Shown in pieces: positions 50,401-59,702 of a DNA stretch of 64,000 nt. A program made the translations under genes and the position numbers. The stretch covers positions 124,001 to 188,000 of the forward strand of contig CAYXQJ010000002.1 in NCBI GenBank assembly GCA_964467455.1, in the 5' to 3' direction. The notes below the pieces were generated by a model. It was not told the origin of the DNA. It ran no database searches and saw only the letters and a list, made by a program, of their open reading frames with translations. Positions within the stretch are counted from its first letter, which is position 1. Every line of letters starts with the position of its first letter. Source of the DNA: OLB6 sp964467455 (lineage in GTDB: Bacteria > Bacteroidota > Ignavibacteria > Kapaibacteriales > Kapaibacteriaceae).

Positions 50401-51731
50401 GCGATGCTCGCATTCTTTCGAGTACGCCAACGTTGCTGTTCATCACAGAGCGATGCACGTCGCAATCGACAGATCAACAAATGACGGTGACCAATACAGG
50501 CACCTCTACACTCCGACTCTTCTCTGCCTCGATCGCCGGTCTGCACGCCGATGAGTTTGAGATCCTTGAGCCGATCGCCTTCCCGGTCGACATCGCGGCC
50601 AATGCTTCTTCGACCTTCAAGATCCGATTCACTCCGCGCAATGCCGGTGCGAAAGATGCTCGTCTCGTCATCGCGTCGAACGCGATCGATGCCGAGAACG
50701 GGTCCACCATCGTTGGCTTTGTCGCACGTAAAGATTCGGTGGCCTTCGAACTTTCAACGACGACGATGGCCTTCAACAACGTGCCGGAAAATCAACCGGC
50801 TACACAACGGATGTTGCTCTTCAACTTGGGCACGGTCGCACTTCGATGGTCGACCACGCAGATCGACCTTGGTGACTTTGTGATCCAAAGCATCGAACCG
50901 AGCGTGACACCGCCGGGTGGACAATCCGAGATCACCGTCCGCTTCAAAGGCGGCGTGGTCGGACGCACGTACTCCGCCCAGTACCAGTTCCTCGATACCA
51001 TCTGCGGTAGAACACAAACGGTATTCCTCTCGGCAACCGTTGCCTCATATGTCGGATTCACGATCAAGATCGATACGGTCTCCGGCGCCATTGGAACAGA
51101 GGTCGACGTTCCCGTTCGTATCCTGAACAAGGTCAACCTCGACCAGACGAACATCACGGAAGTCAATGCTCGCCTTCGCGTCAATGGTACGATCCTGACA
51201 CCGACGAACTCCGTTACGAATTCGAACTTCTCGCCATCCGGCGATCGAACGTTCGATGTGATACTGCCGATCCCGGCAACCGGCGACCTCTCAACCAACC
51301 TGCGCTTCAAGATCACCTGGGGCAGCGATACGGCGTCGGTGATCAGTGTCGATTCGGTGTGGGCGAGCGACACGCTGTTCGTACGTACAGACCCTGGACT
51401 GGTTCGCATCTCCGATCTCTGCATGGAAGGAGGGCCGCGACTATTGATCCGCACGGGCGGCAATATCCATCAAGGGGCAACGGTACGGATCGCCCCCTCG
51501 CCGGCGACAGGTCCGACGCTTGTTGAGGCCTACGTTGTCGAGAATGGCCCAACACGTGTCGATCTGATCGACATGACCGGACGTGTGGTGATGACATTGG
51601 TCGACCGCGACCTCGTCCCCGGAACCTACACGCTGCCCTTCGATGCTTCGGCATTGGAGACAGGCGCGTACACGATCACGATCTCGACGAGAACTCAACG
51701 GATGTCTAACCGATTCAGCGTGGTACGATAA
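47433..51731 (+). CDS. Giant secreted protein with WD40 and HYDIN/ASH-like domains
   Basis: 1432 residues. Signal peptide MRLRNTLFTLLAAGIISVGL. About 60-270 is a von Willebrand-A-like region (VFVSADASAPSR, VLLVLANGSQSFDL). A surface domain follows (LLQPNGNESYTAGTEQEIRW). About 470-790 holds seven WD40 repeats (LTGHRDPVYCVDFSPDDKHV, VASGSHDGTVRVWNY, TAATDATARIWTI). About 800-1330 are ASPM-SPD2-HYDIN-like beta domains (VVNFGRHVANQSVVDTTITI). The end (LIDMTGRVVMTLVDRDLVPG, LETGAYTITISTRTQRMSN) is a T9SS-type sorting domain. The ATG at 47433 follows GGAGGA. The TAA stop shares one base with the next gene's ATG. Confidence 0.85.
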   Translation: MRLRNTLFTLLAAGIISVGLSAQPFVIVNTNTSQYPQVAIRAFGFTTAGQLTEIQQSEVTVSQDGTPVAATVTQEPPTAGRNISVFVSADASAPSRSATPAALTLMTSAATVVPDIASETNDEVALGSFNVTPLLLCGMTTNKTTYTDAIKDLNVGGAAKVLPALTAAPLGSLVHLQSARNGRVLLVLANGSQSFDLAPALSMARSFRAQVYVIGVLSPLSPAYKALADSTGGLWVENITAVSDIEMMTRAFIAHAKNLSRSIITFNSSDPCGGTHTVVVRRGTVSDTTTYTPSNLILPTLEWSRSGLEFGTKSESSLQSVTLTARNAAVTITNTTLDDPAFSITTPIAPGTVLQPDQSVTVTVRYAGGVDGVFGVFSLTSNACGTQPLYLRAGSLNSGETLTLLQPNGNESYTAGTEQEIRWTNALPDDYVRIELSRDNGTTWSSLTENAQNLSFAWTPGPLTTNQGKIRIQRTTVDENSILVLTGHRDPVYCVDFSPDDKHVFTGGDDFSVRMWNANTGEQERQIGTHQGWVWSITAHPSEPRVASGSHDGTVRVWNYLTGERLLTIAADSRVWAVDYAPDGSTLVIGSESSVTVVNASTGEQINKLVVSDGRVQTARYSRDGGRILISSGSKARLIDAASLATIREFTGHTAEIYEGTISPNGEIVATGGADYTVRSYNASTGALIASTPAATASILDLDFSQDGSKILVAGGDGTAKIYSSGLTLQNSLAGHSGLIYGGRFDSTGERIATAATDATARIWTIRNATLSQDISDGIFRIVGGLGTPVPVSHGTVEIGQGVELSSAIMSNTGTNPLVINSYRITSGNVEDFEVMSLPVPVTLAQNDVLTVPTVFVPTAVGARSATLSVVTGTGTVDVQLTGNGTDAALQMPSVVNFGRHVANQSVVDTTITIRSSVTTTVTRTALVGVQAGAFQILSGGGNFTVDPSNPRDIRFRFEPVEFGRFGARVELTLSDGTTRIISLYGEGTGDARILSSTPTLLFITERCTSQSTDQQMTVTNTGTSTLRLFSASIAGLHADEFEILEPIAFPVDIAANASSTFKIRFTPRNAGAKDARLVIASNAIDAENGSTIVGFVARKDSVAFELSTTTMAFNNVPENQPATQRMLLFNLGTVALRWSTTQIDLGDFVIQSIEPSVTPPGGQSEITVRFKGGVVGRTYSAQYQFLDTICGRTQTVFLSATVASYVGFTIKIDTVSGAIGTEVDVPVRILNKVNLDQTNITEVNARLRVNGTILTPTNSVTNSNFSPSGDRTFDVILPIPATGDLSTNLRFKITWGSDTASVISVDSVWASDTLFVRTDPGLVRISDLCMEGGPRLLIRTGGNIHQGATVRIAPSPATGPTLVEAYVVENGPTRVDLIDMTGRVVMTLVDRDLVPGTYTLPFDASALETGAYTITISTRTQRMSNRFSVVR

Positions 51732-53752
51732 TGCGCACGACCCTCCTACTCCTAGTGATCGCGTGCAGCGTTCTCAACCTCGCCGCACAAACTGAACTCG
51801 CTAACGGAACTGTCCCTCCGGCACGCTTCGGACTCTTCGGCAACGTGGATTACGGCATGCACTCGGCCGACTTCTCGCAGCTTCCCGGCGTTGCCAACTG
51901 CTGTCCGGAATTCACCAGCGCAAGTGACCTTGGCTTCTTGGGCGGGTTCTCCTACATCAAGCCATTTGATGCGACATGGGGCATGCAGATCCGTATGCAT
52001 TATTGGTCGTTCAAAGCACCGTTCAGCGTGACCGAAACGCTCCCCATTGTGGATCTCAGCGGCGGTCCTGACGAAGCCACCATTGAACATCAGCTCACGG
52101 CAAGTTTCCAGCAGATCAGCGTTGAACCGCTGGTGTCGTACAACCTCACGCCGGATCTGGCACTTCTTGGCGGCCTTACCGCCGGTGCCGTCTTCTCCGC
52201 CACGTACGATCAAAAGGAAGTGCTCGTTGAACCGCAAGGAGCAACGTTTAACAATGGCTCACGTGAACGTAACGTCCTCAACGGCGACATTCCCGACGCC
52301 TCCGTCCTCGCTCTCGGTCTCACCATTGGTGCAAGCTTCGACGTAGCCCTCAACAGCGACCGTACGATCTTCATGAGTCCTGAGGTCTTGTTCACGGCGA
52401 ATCTTACGCCGGTCGTGTCCGGACTCACCTGGTCGCGCTATCATCTCCGCGGCGGCCTCTCCTTCTCCTTCGTCCCTCCCGACATCGAAGAAGACACCCT
52501 CAGCGAACTTGAACTCTATCAGTTCGCCCGTAGCATCGAACCACCAAAACGTGGTCAACCCGGCGTGCGTTTCCAATCGAACATCTCGGCGGTCGGCATC
52601 AACTCCGACGGTCGTGAAGGTGAACTCACCCAGCTGCGCATCGAAGAGTTCGCCTCCACCCGCGTTCGCCCATTGCTCCCCTACGTCTTCTTCGAAGCCA
52701 AGTCGGCTTCCCTGCCAACGAAGTATCGCCAGATCTCCGACGAGCAGCGTGACAACTTTGACATGGCGAACTTCTACAACCTCGATGCCATGGTCACCTA
52801 CTACAATGTGCTCAACATTCTCGGCAAGCGCATGACCTCTGAACCGACGGCCACCATCACACTCACCGGTTGTACCGATCCGAGTGAAGGGGCAGATGGT
52901 TCGTCGCTTGCACAAGACCGGGCCAATGTGGTCAAGAACTACCTGACGTCAACCTGGAACATTGACCCCTCTCGGATCTCGACGATGGCCCGTGCAACGC
53001 CGGAACGTCCGTCGAATGTCAACGAGACCGACGGCCAAGCCGAGAATCGCCGCGTAGAGATCTCGTCGAATGTGGCATCCTTGCTCGCGCCGGTCGAATC
53101 GAAAGACACGATGCGCGTGGTGGAACCGGCCGGCGTGCGCTTCCGTCCGTCGATCGATCCCAAGGTGCCGATCGCTTCGTGGACGTTGTTCGTTTCGAAC
53201 AACGGTAGTCTCGTGAAGACCTTCCATGGCAACGACCCCGTGCCATCGGTGGTCGATTGGCGTCCGGATCAACGTATGACGATGATCCCGCGCGGCACAA
53301 AGGAACTGCAGTATCTCGTCGCCGTGACCGACTCGAACGGCGCCGTCATACCTTCGAGCACGCGCACGCTGCCGATCAACGAAGTGACCTTGGAAGACAA
53401 AGCGACGGGAGGCCGCACGGATAAAACGGTCGATCGCTACTCTCTTATTCTCTTCGGCTTTGACTCTGCTGAACTCTCTGGGGAGAATCAGACCTTGGTG
53501 AACAACATCAAGGGACGCATCACCAGCACGGCGACGACGAAGGTCATCGGCTATACGGATCGCTCCGGCTCAGAAGAGTACAACCGTCAACTCAGCGATC
53601 GTCGTGCAAAGAACGTCGCGCGCGCGCTGGGTGTACCGGAGTCCTCCGCACAAGGTGTTGGAGAGAGTTTCCCGCTGTATGACAACGAGACACCAGAAGG
53701 TCGCTTTTATTCACGCACCGTTGAAGTGCTCGTGGAGACGCCGCGGAACTGA
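51731..53752 (+). CDS. Outer-membrane protein with two OmpA-like domains (paralogue B)
   Basis: 673 residues. Same layout as the gene at 45415: signal peptide (MRTTLLLLVIACSVLNLAAQ), N-terminal barrel domain with SADFSQLPGVANCCPEF, a middle OmpA-like domain (VFFEAKSASLPTKYRQI, LTGCTDPSEGADGSSLAQDR, AENRRVEISSN), spacer, and C-terminal OmpA domain (RYSLILFGFDSAELSGENQT, VIGYTDRSGSEEYNRQLSDR, RTVEVLVETP). Translationally coupled to both neighbours (TAATG before, TGATG after). The two paralogues flanking the giant secreted protein suggest they help export or anchor it; this is inferred from context only. Confidence 0.85.
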   Translation: MRTTLLLLVIACSVLNLAAQTELANGTVPPARFGLFGNVDYGMHSADFSQLPGVANCCPEFTSASDLGFLGGFSYIKPFDATWGMQIRMHYWSFKAPFSVTETLPIVDLSGGPDEATIEHQLTASFQQISVEPLVSYNLTPDLALLGGLTAGAVFSATYDQKEVLVEPQGATFNNGSRERNVLNGDIPDASVLALGLTIGASFDVALNSDRTIFMSPEVLFTANLTPVVSGLTWSRYHLRGGLSFSFVPPDIEEDTLSELELYQFARSIEPPKRGQPGVRFQSNISAVGINSDGREGELTQLRIEEFASTRVRPLLPYVFFEAKSASLPTKYRQISDEQRDNFDMANFYNLDAMVTYYNVLNILGKRMTSEPTATITLTGCTDPSEGADGSSLAQDRANVVKNYLTSTWNIDPSRISTMARATPERPSNVNETDGQAENRRVEISSNVASLLAPVESKDTMRVVEPAGVRFRPSIDPKVPIASWTLFVSNNGSLVKTFHGNDPVPSVVDWRPDQRMTMIPRGTKELQYLVAVTDSNGAVIPSSTRTLPINEVTLEDKATGGRTDKTVDRYSLILFGFDSAELSGENQTLVNNIKGRITSTATTKVIGYTDRSGSEEYNRQLSDRRAKNVARALGVPESSAQGVGESFPLYDNETPEGRFYSRTVEVLVETPRN

Positions 53753-54867
53753 TGCGCATTCTGGTCGTGAATTGGCAGGACCGTACGCACCCACAGTCAG
53801 GGGGTGCGGAGGTACACCTACATGAGATCTTCGGACGCATTGCGGCCATGGGTCATGACGTGACCCTGTTGTGCTGCGGCCATGACGGAGCGAAGGCGGA
53901 GGAACTGCTTGATGGGATCCGTGTGATCCGCGTGGGCCGACGTCCGACCTTCAATTACTCCGTGCCGTTGTGGTGGATGTCGCATGGGGCTGGTCAGAAG
54001 TTTGATATCGTCGTCGACGATATCAATAAGATCCCCTTTTACACACCGCTCTACGTCAAACGACCGATCTTGGCGCTCGTACATCACTTCTTTGGCGACA
54101 GCATCTTTCGAGAAGTGGGTTGGGCTGCCGGTATGTATGTGAAGGTCTTTGAAGACCGCATCGCACGCGTGTATCGGTCGACGCCGATCTGTGTGGTCTC
54201 CGAAAGCACGAAGAACGAATGCATCGATCGAGGCATTCCTGCGGGCAAGATCTCTGTTGTCTACAATGCCATCGATCACCGTCGCTTTCCGATGCGTGTC
54301 ACCGAGAAGGCCGACGTGCCAACCATCGTCTACTTTGGGCGACTCAAAAAGTACAAGTCGATCGACCATGTGATCACGGCCTTAAAGAATGTCCGCGAAA
54401 CGATCCCCGACGCACGCCTGGAGATCTTGGGCACCGGCGACGAACGGTCAGAACTTGAACGCCTCGTCCAGTCACTCGGTCTTTCGGACGCCGTCACTTT
54501 CCATGGCTTTGTCAACGACGATGAGAAGTCTCGATTCCTCTCTTCCGCCCACGTTGTTGTGAACTCTTCGATCAAAGAAGGTTGGGGCATCACGAACATC
54601 GAAGCCAATGCTTGCGGTACACCCGTCATTAGCGCCGACGTGCCGGGGTTGCGTGACTCCGTGCGGAACGGAACATCGGGACTGCTCTATCCCTACGGCG
54701 ACATCCCGGCGCTCTCCAAGGTACTCACGCGGATCCTCGTCGACCACGCTGAGCGTCAGCGGTTGAGCGATGGCGCCGTGGCTTGGGCCTCGACGTTCAC
54801 GTGGGAGCGCAGTGCGCGCGAGATGCTTGACATCTGCGAGCGGACCATCAAGAACTGGAAGCCATGA
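53752..54867 (+). CDS. GT4-family glycosyltransferase
   Basis: 371 residues of the GT-B fold. N-terminus MRILVVNWQDRTHPQSGGAE, domain linker VYFGRLKKYKSIDHVITAL, and the E-x7-E donor-binding region EGWGITNIEANACGTPVI. No repeat insertion at the interdomain loop, unlike the gene at 1562. The start shares bases with the OmpA gene stop (TGATG) and the end overlaps the next gene by four bases (ATGA). It is an intracellular enzyme placed inside a surface-protein operon, so it may glycosylate one of those proteins or an associated glycan; unproven. Confidence 0.88.
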   Translation: MRILVVNWQDRTHPQSGGAEVHLHEIFGRIAAMGHDVTLLCCGHDGAKAEELLDGIRVIRVGRRPTFNYSVPLWWMSHGAGQKFDIVVDDINKIPFYTPLYVKRPILALVHHFFGDSIFREVGWAAGMYVKVFEDRIARVYRSTPICVVSESTKNECIDRGIPAGKISVVYNAIDHRRFPMRVTEKADVPTIVYFGRLKKYKSIDHVITALKNVRETIPDARLEILGTGDERSELERLVQSLGLSDAVTFHGFVNDDEKSRFLSSAHVVVNSSIKEGWGITNIEANACGTPVISADVPGLRDSVRNGTSGLLYPYGDIPALSKVLTRILVDHAERQRLSDGAVAWASTFTWERSAREMLDICERTIKNWKP

Positions 54868-56858
54868 TCCGCCCCCTTCCCCTATTCGTCATGTTGTTGA
54901 TGTCGGCATCAATGTCGGCGCAGACACTGTCGGATACTAAGGGAACGGACTTCTGGCTGACCTTTCCACCGAACGATCACCCGTCGGGTAGTAGCTCTCC
55001 ACAGTTGGCTGTGTTCATCTCTGCGGATCGGGCATCGAATGTGACGATCTATGCGCGTGATCGCAACGGACGAACGGACACGATCGACCTAGCGATCCCG
55101 GCCGGTACGATCGCCCAAGAACGATTCGACTTGAATCGGTTTGAGTTACGCGGCACAGACTTCTTGGGTTCTTCCAAAGGTGACTGCGAACGTCCGATGC
55201 CCAACAGTATTCATCTCGTCTCAGACGAAGAGGTCACGGTCTATGCATTGTCGCGTGAGGTCAACACCTCGGATGCGTGGATCGTGCTGCCAACAGATGT
55301 GATCGGAAGAACGTATCGCGTGATGTCCTATCCAAGTGACGCCCGTGCTGACACCATCTTCTTCCTACCGGTCCTTCGTGATGCCTATCCGGGTCAGTTC
55401 GTGATCGTCGCGACGGAAGATGATACCGAGATCGATCTCTCGCTCCGACTCTCTCAAACTTCGGCCGGTATCGGACGTGAGCGTACGGTGATGTTGGATC
55501 GTGGGCAGTCCTATCTGATCCAAGCCAACGTCACGGTCGAAGAACAGAACGACGATCTCACCGGCTCACTCATCAGGGCCTCAAAGCCGATCGCCGTGAT
55601 CTCGGGACACTTCCGTGCGCAGTCACCGATCATCAATGAGAGCGCGTCTCGCGACTTCATCGCAGAACAAATGCCAAGCGTTGATACCTGGGGCAAGAAC
55701 TACATCGTCGGCACGTTCGAACTTCCCGCCGACTACCGCAAGCAGGGACAGACCGATGTGACGGTGATGCGCATCCTTGCCCATTCCGATTCCACCATGG
55801 TCTCACTTGACGGGCTGCCAACGTGGCGTCTTGATGAAGGTGATATCTGGGAACTGCCGCTAACACGACCGCGTACGGTGATCGCGAACAACCCTGTACT
55901 CGTTGGCATCATCGATCGTAGTGCGAACCGTGGCGGACAACCTTCACTTTCCGGTGATCCGTCACTAACGATCGTCCCTCCCGTTGAACAGTTTCTTCGT
56001 TCCTACCGAATGGTGTCGATCGAACCGCAGCCGGCATCGAATCCGTTCTACACCGAACACTGGTTGCTGCTCACCGTACCTCTTGCCGCGGAGTCGTCGC
56101 TTATCGTCGACGGCGCGCCGGTCGACAGTGCTCTGATACCGATCCAATCAACCGGTTATGGATATGTGAACGTTCGTGTAGCTGCCGGCACACATACGAT
56201 AACGTGCGACTCAACATTCGGCATCATTGCCTATGGGTATGGCCCGGCTGAGTCATATGGCTATACCGGCGGCATGGCCTTTGAACGCCTGTATCAACCT
56301 ACGGTTATTCTGCGCGTACTGGACACGCTTGCCTCTGCCGGCGAGCCAGCAGATGTTATCGTCGTGGTCGATTCGATCTCCGAAGCCGCAAGTTTTCGTG
56401 CGTTGCGTGTTCGACGGAGTGACATCGCACTCGACCATGATCGTACCGTGTTCGTTCCGCTCGTCCCGACCGCACCGTCATCACTACAACGCGGCATCCT
56501 TGAAGTGTCGGCAACCTTCGACTCCCTTCGCGTTGGTGACACGCTGACCTTCGTTGCCGGTACGGTCGTCCTGGGCATGGTGGCGGTAGATACCGTCAAC
56601 ATCACATCAGCAGTGTGGTTCGACGACAACGATCTCCCTGTCTCGATCGCAACCGTCTCCCGCTCCGGCACGATCTCCGTCAAAGACCTCTGCATCGACC
56701 CTCGCGAGCGATTGTTCGACCCCCTCACTCCGGCTCAGCCGATCGTGCGGTATTATGACATTCTTGGTCGTGAACTTCCCGCACCGATGCCCGGCGTGTT
56801 GACACTCAAGATCACGCAACGCGGCGACGAGATCACAAGCGAACTGCTCGCCCCCTAA
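54864..56858 (+). CDS. Secreted IgGFc-binding-like adhesion protein
   Basis: 664 residues. Signal peptide (MIRPLPLFVMLLMSASMSA). DTKGTDFWLTFPPNDHPSG, LAVFISADRASNVTIYARDR and VIVATEDDTEIDLSLRL match the IgGFc-binding N-terminal domain pattern, which is common in secreted proteins of Bacteroidota; the name does not imply antibody binding here. About 430-590 is beta-rich. The end (YYDILGRELPAPMPGVLTLK) is a short T9SS-like tail. Last gene of the coupled operon; a pseudouridine synthase gene follows nine bases later. Confidence 0.8.
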   Translation: MIRPLPLFVMLLMSASMSAQTLSDTKGTDFWLTFPPNDHPSGSSSPQLAVFISADRASNVTIYARDRNGRTDTIDLAIPAGTIAQERFDLNRFELRGTDFLGSSKGDCERPMPNSIHLVSDEEVTVYALSREVNTSDAWIVLPTDVIGRTYRVMSYPSDARADTIFFLPVLRDAYPGQFVIVATEDDTEIDLSLRLSQTSAGIGRERTVMLDRGQSYLIQANVTVEEQNDDLTGSLIRASKPIAVISGHFRAQSPIINESASRDFIAEQMPSVDTWGKNYIVGTFELPADYRKQGQTDVTVMRILAHSDSTMVSLDGLPTWRLDEGDIWELPLTRPRTVIANNPVLVGIIDRSANRGGQPSLSGDPSLTIVPPVEQFLRSYRMVSIEPQPASNPFYTEHWLLLTVPLAAESSLIVDGAPVDSALIPIQSTGYGYVNVRVAAGTHTITCDSTFGIIAYGYGPAESYGYTGGMAFERLYQPTVILRVLDTLASAGEPADVIVVVDSISEAASFRALRVRRSDIALDHDRTVFVPLVPTAPSSLQRGILEVSATFDSLRVGDTLTFVAGTVVLGMVAVDTVNITSAVWFDDNDLPVSIATVSRSGTISVKDLCIDPRERLFDPLTPAQPIVRYYDILGRELPAPMPGVLTLKITQRGDEITSELLAP

Positions 56859-56867
56859 CCTCGGAAC

Positions 56868-57440
56868 ATGCTTCTAGCCTTCAACAAGCCCTATGGTGTT
56901 TTGTCGCAGTTCACACCGGAACCCGGCAGCCCACACCGCACATTGGCCGACTTCGGTTTCCCTGCAGACGTCTATCCGATCGGACGTCTGGATGCTGATA
57001 GTGAAGGGTTGTTGTTGTTGTCTGATGAAAAGGGGCTGAACACGACCTTGCTCGATCCGGATCATGGACACCGCAGGACGTATTGGGTGCAGGTAGAGGG
57101 CGTTCCGACGGCTGTAGCCCTGCAACGTCTGGAAGGCGGTGTGGAGATCAAAGGAGTTCGTACGCGACCATGTCATGCTGCGGTACTGGTGCCGCCTCCA
57201 CGCATCGAGGAACGCGACCCGCCCATCCGCGTTCGTGCGGCGATACCGACAACGTGGATCGAACTCACACTTATCGAGGGCAAGAATCGGCAAGTGCGCA
57301 AAATGACGGCCGCGGTGGGCTTTCCGACGTTACGCCTGATCCGTGTGCGTATCGGTCGTTTCGGTCTTGACGCCATCGCCCGTGGGGATTGGCGCCGGCT
57401 GTCGGCCGCTGAACGAGCGCTGGTCCTTGATCAGACGTGA
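56868..57440 (+). CDS. rluE: RluE-type 23S rRNA pseudouridine synthase
   Basis: 190 residues of the RsuA/RluE family, which isomerises a uridine in rRNA. The catalytic Asp is in PIGRLDADSEGLLLLSDEKG. Other family landmarks are the N-terminus LLAFNKPYGVLSQF, TYWVQVEGVP, and LIEGKNRQVRKMTAAVGFPT followed by LRLIRVRIG. It lacks an S4 domain and is short, as in RluE, which modifies U2457 in E. coli. The last 111 bases overlap the 3' end of ccmF on the opposite strand. The exact target U is unverified. Confidence 0.88.
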   Translation: MLLAFNKPYGVLSQFTPEPGSPHRTLADFGFPADVYPIGRLDADSEGLLLLSDEKGLNTTLLDPDHGHRRTYWVQVEGVPTAVALQRLEGGVEIKGVRTRPCHAAVLVPPPRIEERDPPIRVRAAIPTTWIELTLIEGKNRQVRKMTAAVGFPTLRLIRVRIGRFGLDAIARGDWRRLSAAERALVLDQT

Positions 57441-59702
57441 ATAGCGAACGATGGAGAAGGCAAAGCCCAAGACCATCGTGATCACACCGAACCACACAAG
57501 ACTGATCAACGGCTTGACGGAGAAGTCTACCGTAAAGACCTGACGAGGTGTCGGCACCGGCTTGGAGGTATCACGGAATCCTAAGACGCCGGTACTCTTA
57601 GTGGGATCGTCGTTGTTACGTGTGATGTTGAACAAGCCAACGGCATAGGAAGTACCGGGGATCGGCTCCCATACCGGTTCGAACGAAGGCATGCCTGCAC
57701 CGGTGCTGATGCGCGTGACGGCCTTGATGGGCTCCGGTTGTCCGGGGATATTGACCACGGCAGCCATCTGCATGCGGCCGTCGGCTGCAGGCCCCAACTC
57801 CATGGGCATCGTGAAGCGCTCCAGCGTCACCAAACGTGTTGAGTCGAACGGAAGTGTTGTCGATGTACCGCGCATCACCGTGCGCTTGAAGAAGACATCC
57901 TCTTCATCCGTTGCGGCCGGCGTCACGTACAGGTCATTCATCAGACCCCAGCGGATGCCGGGTTCAAGGAAGGCACTTTGACGTTGATTGAAATCGCTCC
58001 AATACAACACGGCCGACACGGTCTCATCACTCGACGGCGATTGAATGCGGACGTGATAGCGGAACTTCTCACGATCCTTGAAGTGCATCTCGACCTGTTC
58101 TTTACCGGTGAAGGTCAAGGTATAGTCGCCCACCTTCGTAGGTACGTTCTCGACGAGAACGGCGTGATGATGGACGTTATAGGTTGATGTTGTGATCACG
58201 CCGAAGATCAACAGTGCGATCCCCAAGTGCGAGATGTAGGCACCTGCCAGTGCCGGTGACGTCCGAATGAACGTCCAACCGATCTGCACATTCGTTAGCA
58301 ACGCGAACCATGCCGATGCAGCGAGCACGACATTCACACCGTCGCGGATCCCGGCAACGAACGTCGCAATAGTGAGCACGGCCGTGGCGCCACCGGAGAT
58401 GACCAGCTGCCGCATGAACAGAGTGCGCGTGGTGCGACGCCACTGCACCATGAGCGACAATGCATTCACCAACAGGATCGCCGGTACTAAGATGCGGTGG
58501 ACGTTGTTGTAGAAGTCGATCGAGACGGCCACCTTGGGTTGTCCAATGATCTCCATGATCACCGGCCACGATGTGCCGACCATAACGAAGACGGCGCTCG
58601 CCATGACCAATGCCGCACCGATGGAGAGCATGAACTCCCGTGTCTTTGGATCGAAGTCTTCACGATTGATGTTCATGTCCTTGCGACGGCTCAGCACCAT
58701 CCACGCTCCCAAGAGGGTAAACGTGGTCATGAAGGCCAGCAAGATCCAAAAGGCAAACTTGCCGGGGTCGACGAAAGAGTGAACACTCGTATCGCCCAAC
58801 ACACCGCTTCGTGTGAGGAACGTGGAATACAACACCATCACGAAGGCCGTAATGGCAAGCGCCATGTTCGTCTTCACGAGGCCGTGCGTACGCTTCTGCA
58901 CCAGCATCGTGTGAACGAGGGCGACGGTGACGAGCCATGGGATCAATGAAGAATTCTCGACCGGGTCCCAGCCCCAGAAGCCGCCCCAGCCAAGGGTTTC
59001 ATAGGCCCAGAAGCCCCCTAACATGATCCCAAAACCGAGGATGGCCGTTGCGAACAACGTCCATGGTAAGGCGATGGTGATCCAGCGGTGATAGTCGCGT
59101 TTGAGCAGGCCGGCCATGGCAAACGCAAAACTCACTGACATCGATGCAAAGCCCATGAACAAGATGGGCGGATGGATCGTGATCCAGGCATTGTGCAGCA
59201 GCGGGTTGAGACCTTTACCGTTCATCGGAACATCGGCAGCAGTGATGCCCTGTGCTGCGAACGTTTCGTAGTAGTAGGAGAACGGATTCTTTGCGACCAA
59301 GAGCAACGTGAGGAAGCACAGGATGAGTGCATACATGCTCATCGCAGCCGTTTCATATCCGTGACGTCGGGCATACGGTGTAAGGATCACACCGATCAAA
59401 GAGACCAACAACGTCCACAGTAAGAAGCTCCCCTCTTGTCCCGAATAGAACGTGGCGATGAGCAGGTGCAGTGGCAGCTCGCGCGATGAGTACGAGTAGA
59501 CGTAGGTGTATTCGAAGCGGTGCTGAATGATGTTGATGATCAACATCGAGGCCGACAGGAAGAGGCCGAAGCTCAGGATCGAGAACAACGTGCGTCCGAC
59601 CTTGGCGTAGGCATCGTCCTGTTTGAACCAAGCGAACCAATACGAAATGGCCGATCCGACGGACAGGCCAAAGAGAAGGTGGATCAGGATCTGACCGATC
59701 AT
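57330..59702 (-). CDS. ccmF: Cytochrome c maturation haem lyase CcmF
   Basis: 790 residues, many membrane helices. The haem-handling tryptophan motif WGGFWGWDPVENSSLIPWL is near residue 225. ITIHPPILFMGFASMSVSFA contains a His-Pro-Pro histidine site, and TSTYNVHHHAVLVENVP marks the periplasmic region. It attaches haem from CcmE to apocytochrome c in the periplasm. The start overlaps the upstream CcmE-like gene stop by four bases (ATGA). The last about 37 residues (SFSGRQPAPIPTGDGVK and a Thr/Asp-rich end) are read over the 3' end of rluE and may be non-essential. No ccmH-type partner lies in the window. Confidence 0.93.
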   Translation of the reverse strand: MIGQILIHLLFGLSVGSAISYWFAWFKQDDAYAKVGRTLFSILSFGLFLSASMLIINIIQHRFEYTYVYSYSSRELPLHLLIATFYSGQEGSFLLWTLLVSLIGVILTPYARRHGYETAAMSMYALILCFLTLLLVAKNPFSYYYETFAAQGITAADVPMNGKGLNPLLHNAWITIHPPILFMGFASMSVSFAFAMAGLLKRDYHRWITIALPWTLFATAILGFGIMLGGFWAYETLGWGGFWGWDPVENSSLIPWLVTVALVHTMLVQKRTHGLVKTNMALAITAFVMVLYSTFLTRSGVLGDTSVHSFVDPGKFAFWILLAFMTTFTLLGAWMVLSRRKDMNINREDFDPKTREFMLSIGAALVMASAVFVMVGTSWPVIMEIIGQPKVAVSIDFYNNVHRILVPAILLVNALSLMVQWRRTTRTLFMRQLVISGGATAVLTIATFVAGIRDGVNVVLAASAWFALLTNVQIGWTFIRTSPALAGAYISHLGIALLIFGVITTSTYNVHHHAVLVENVPTKVGDYTLTFTGKEQVEMHFKDREKFRYHVRIQSPSSDETVSAVLYWSDFNQRQSAFLEPGIRWGLMNDLYVTPAATDEEDVFFKRTVMRGTSTTLPFDSTRLVTLERFTMPMELGPAADGRMQMAAVVNIPGQPEPIKAVTRISTGAGMPSFEPVWEPIPGTSYAVGLFNITRNNDDPTKSTGVLGFRDTSKPVPTPRQVFTVDFSVKPLISLVWFGVITMVLGFAFSIVRYSRLIKDQRSFSGRQPAPIPTGDGVKTETTDTHTDQA

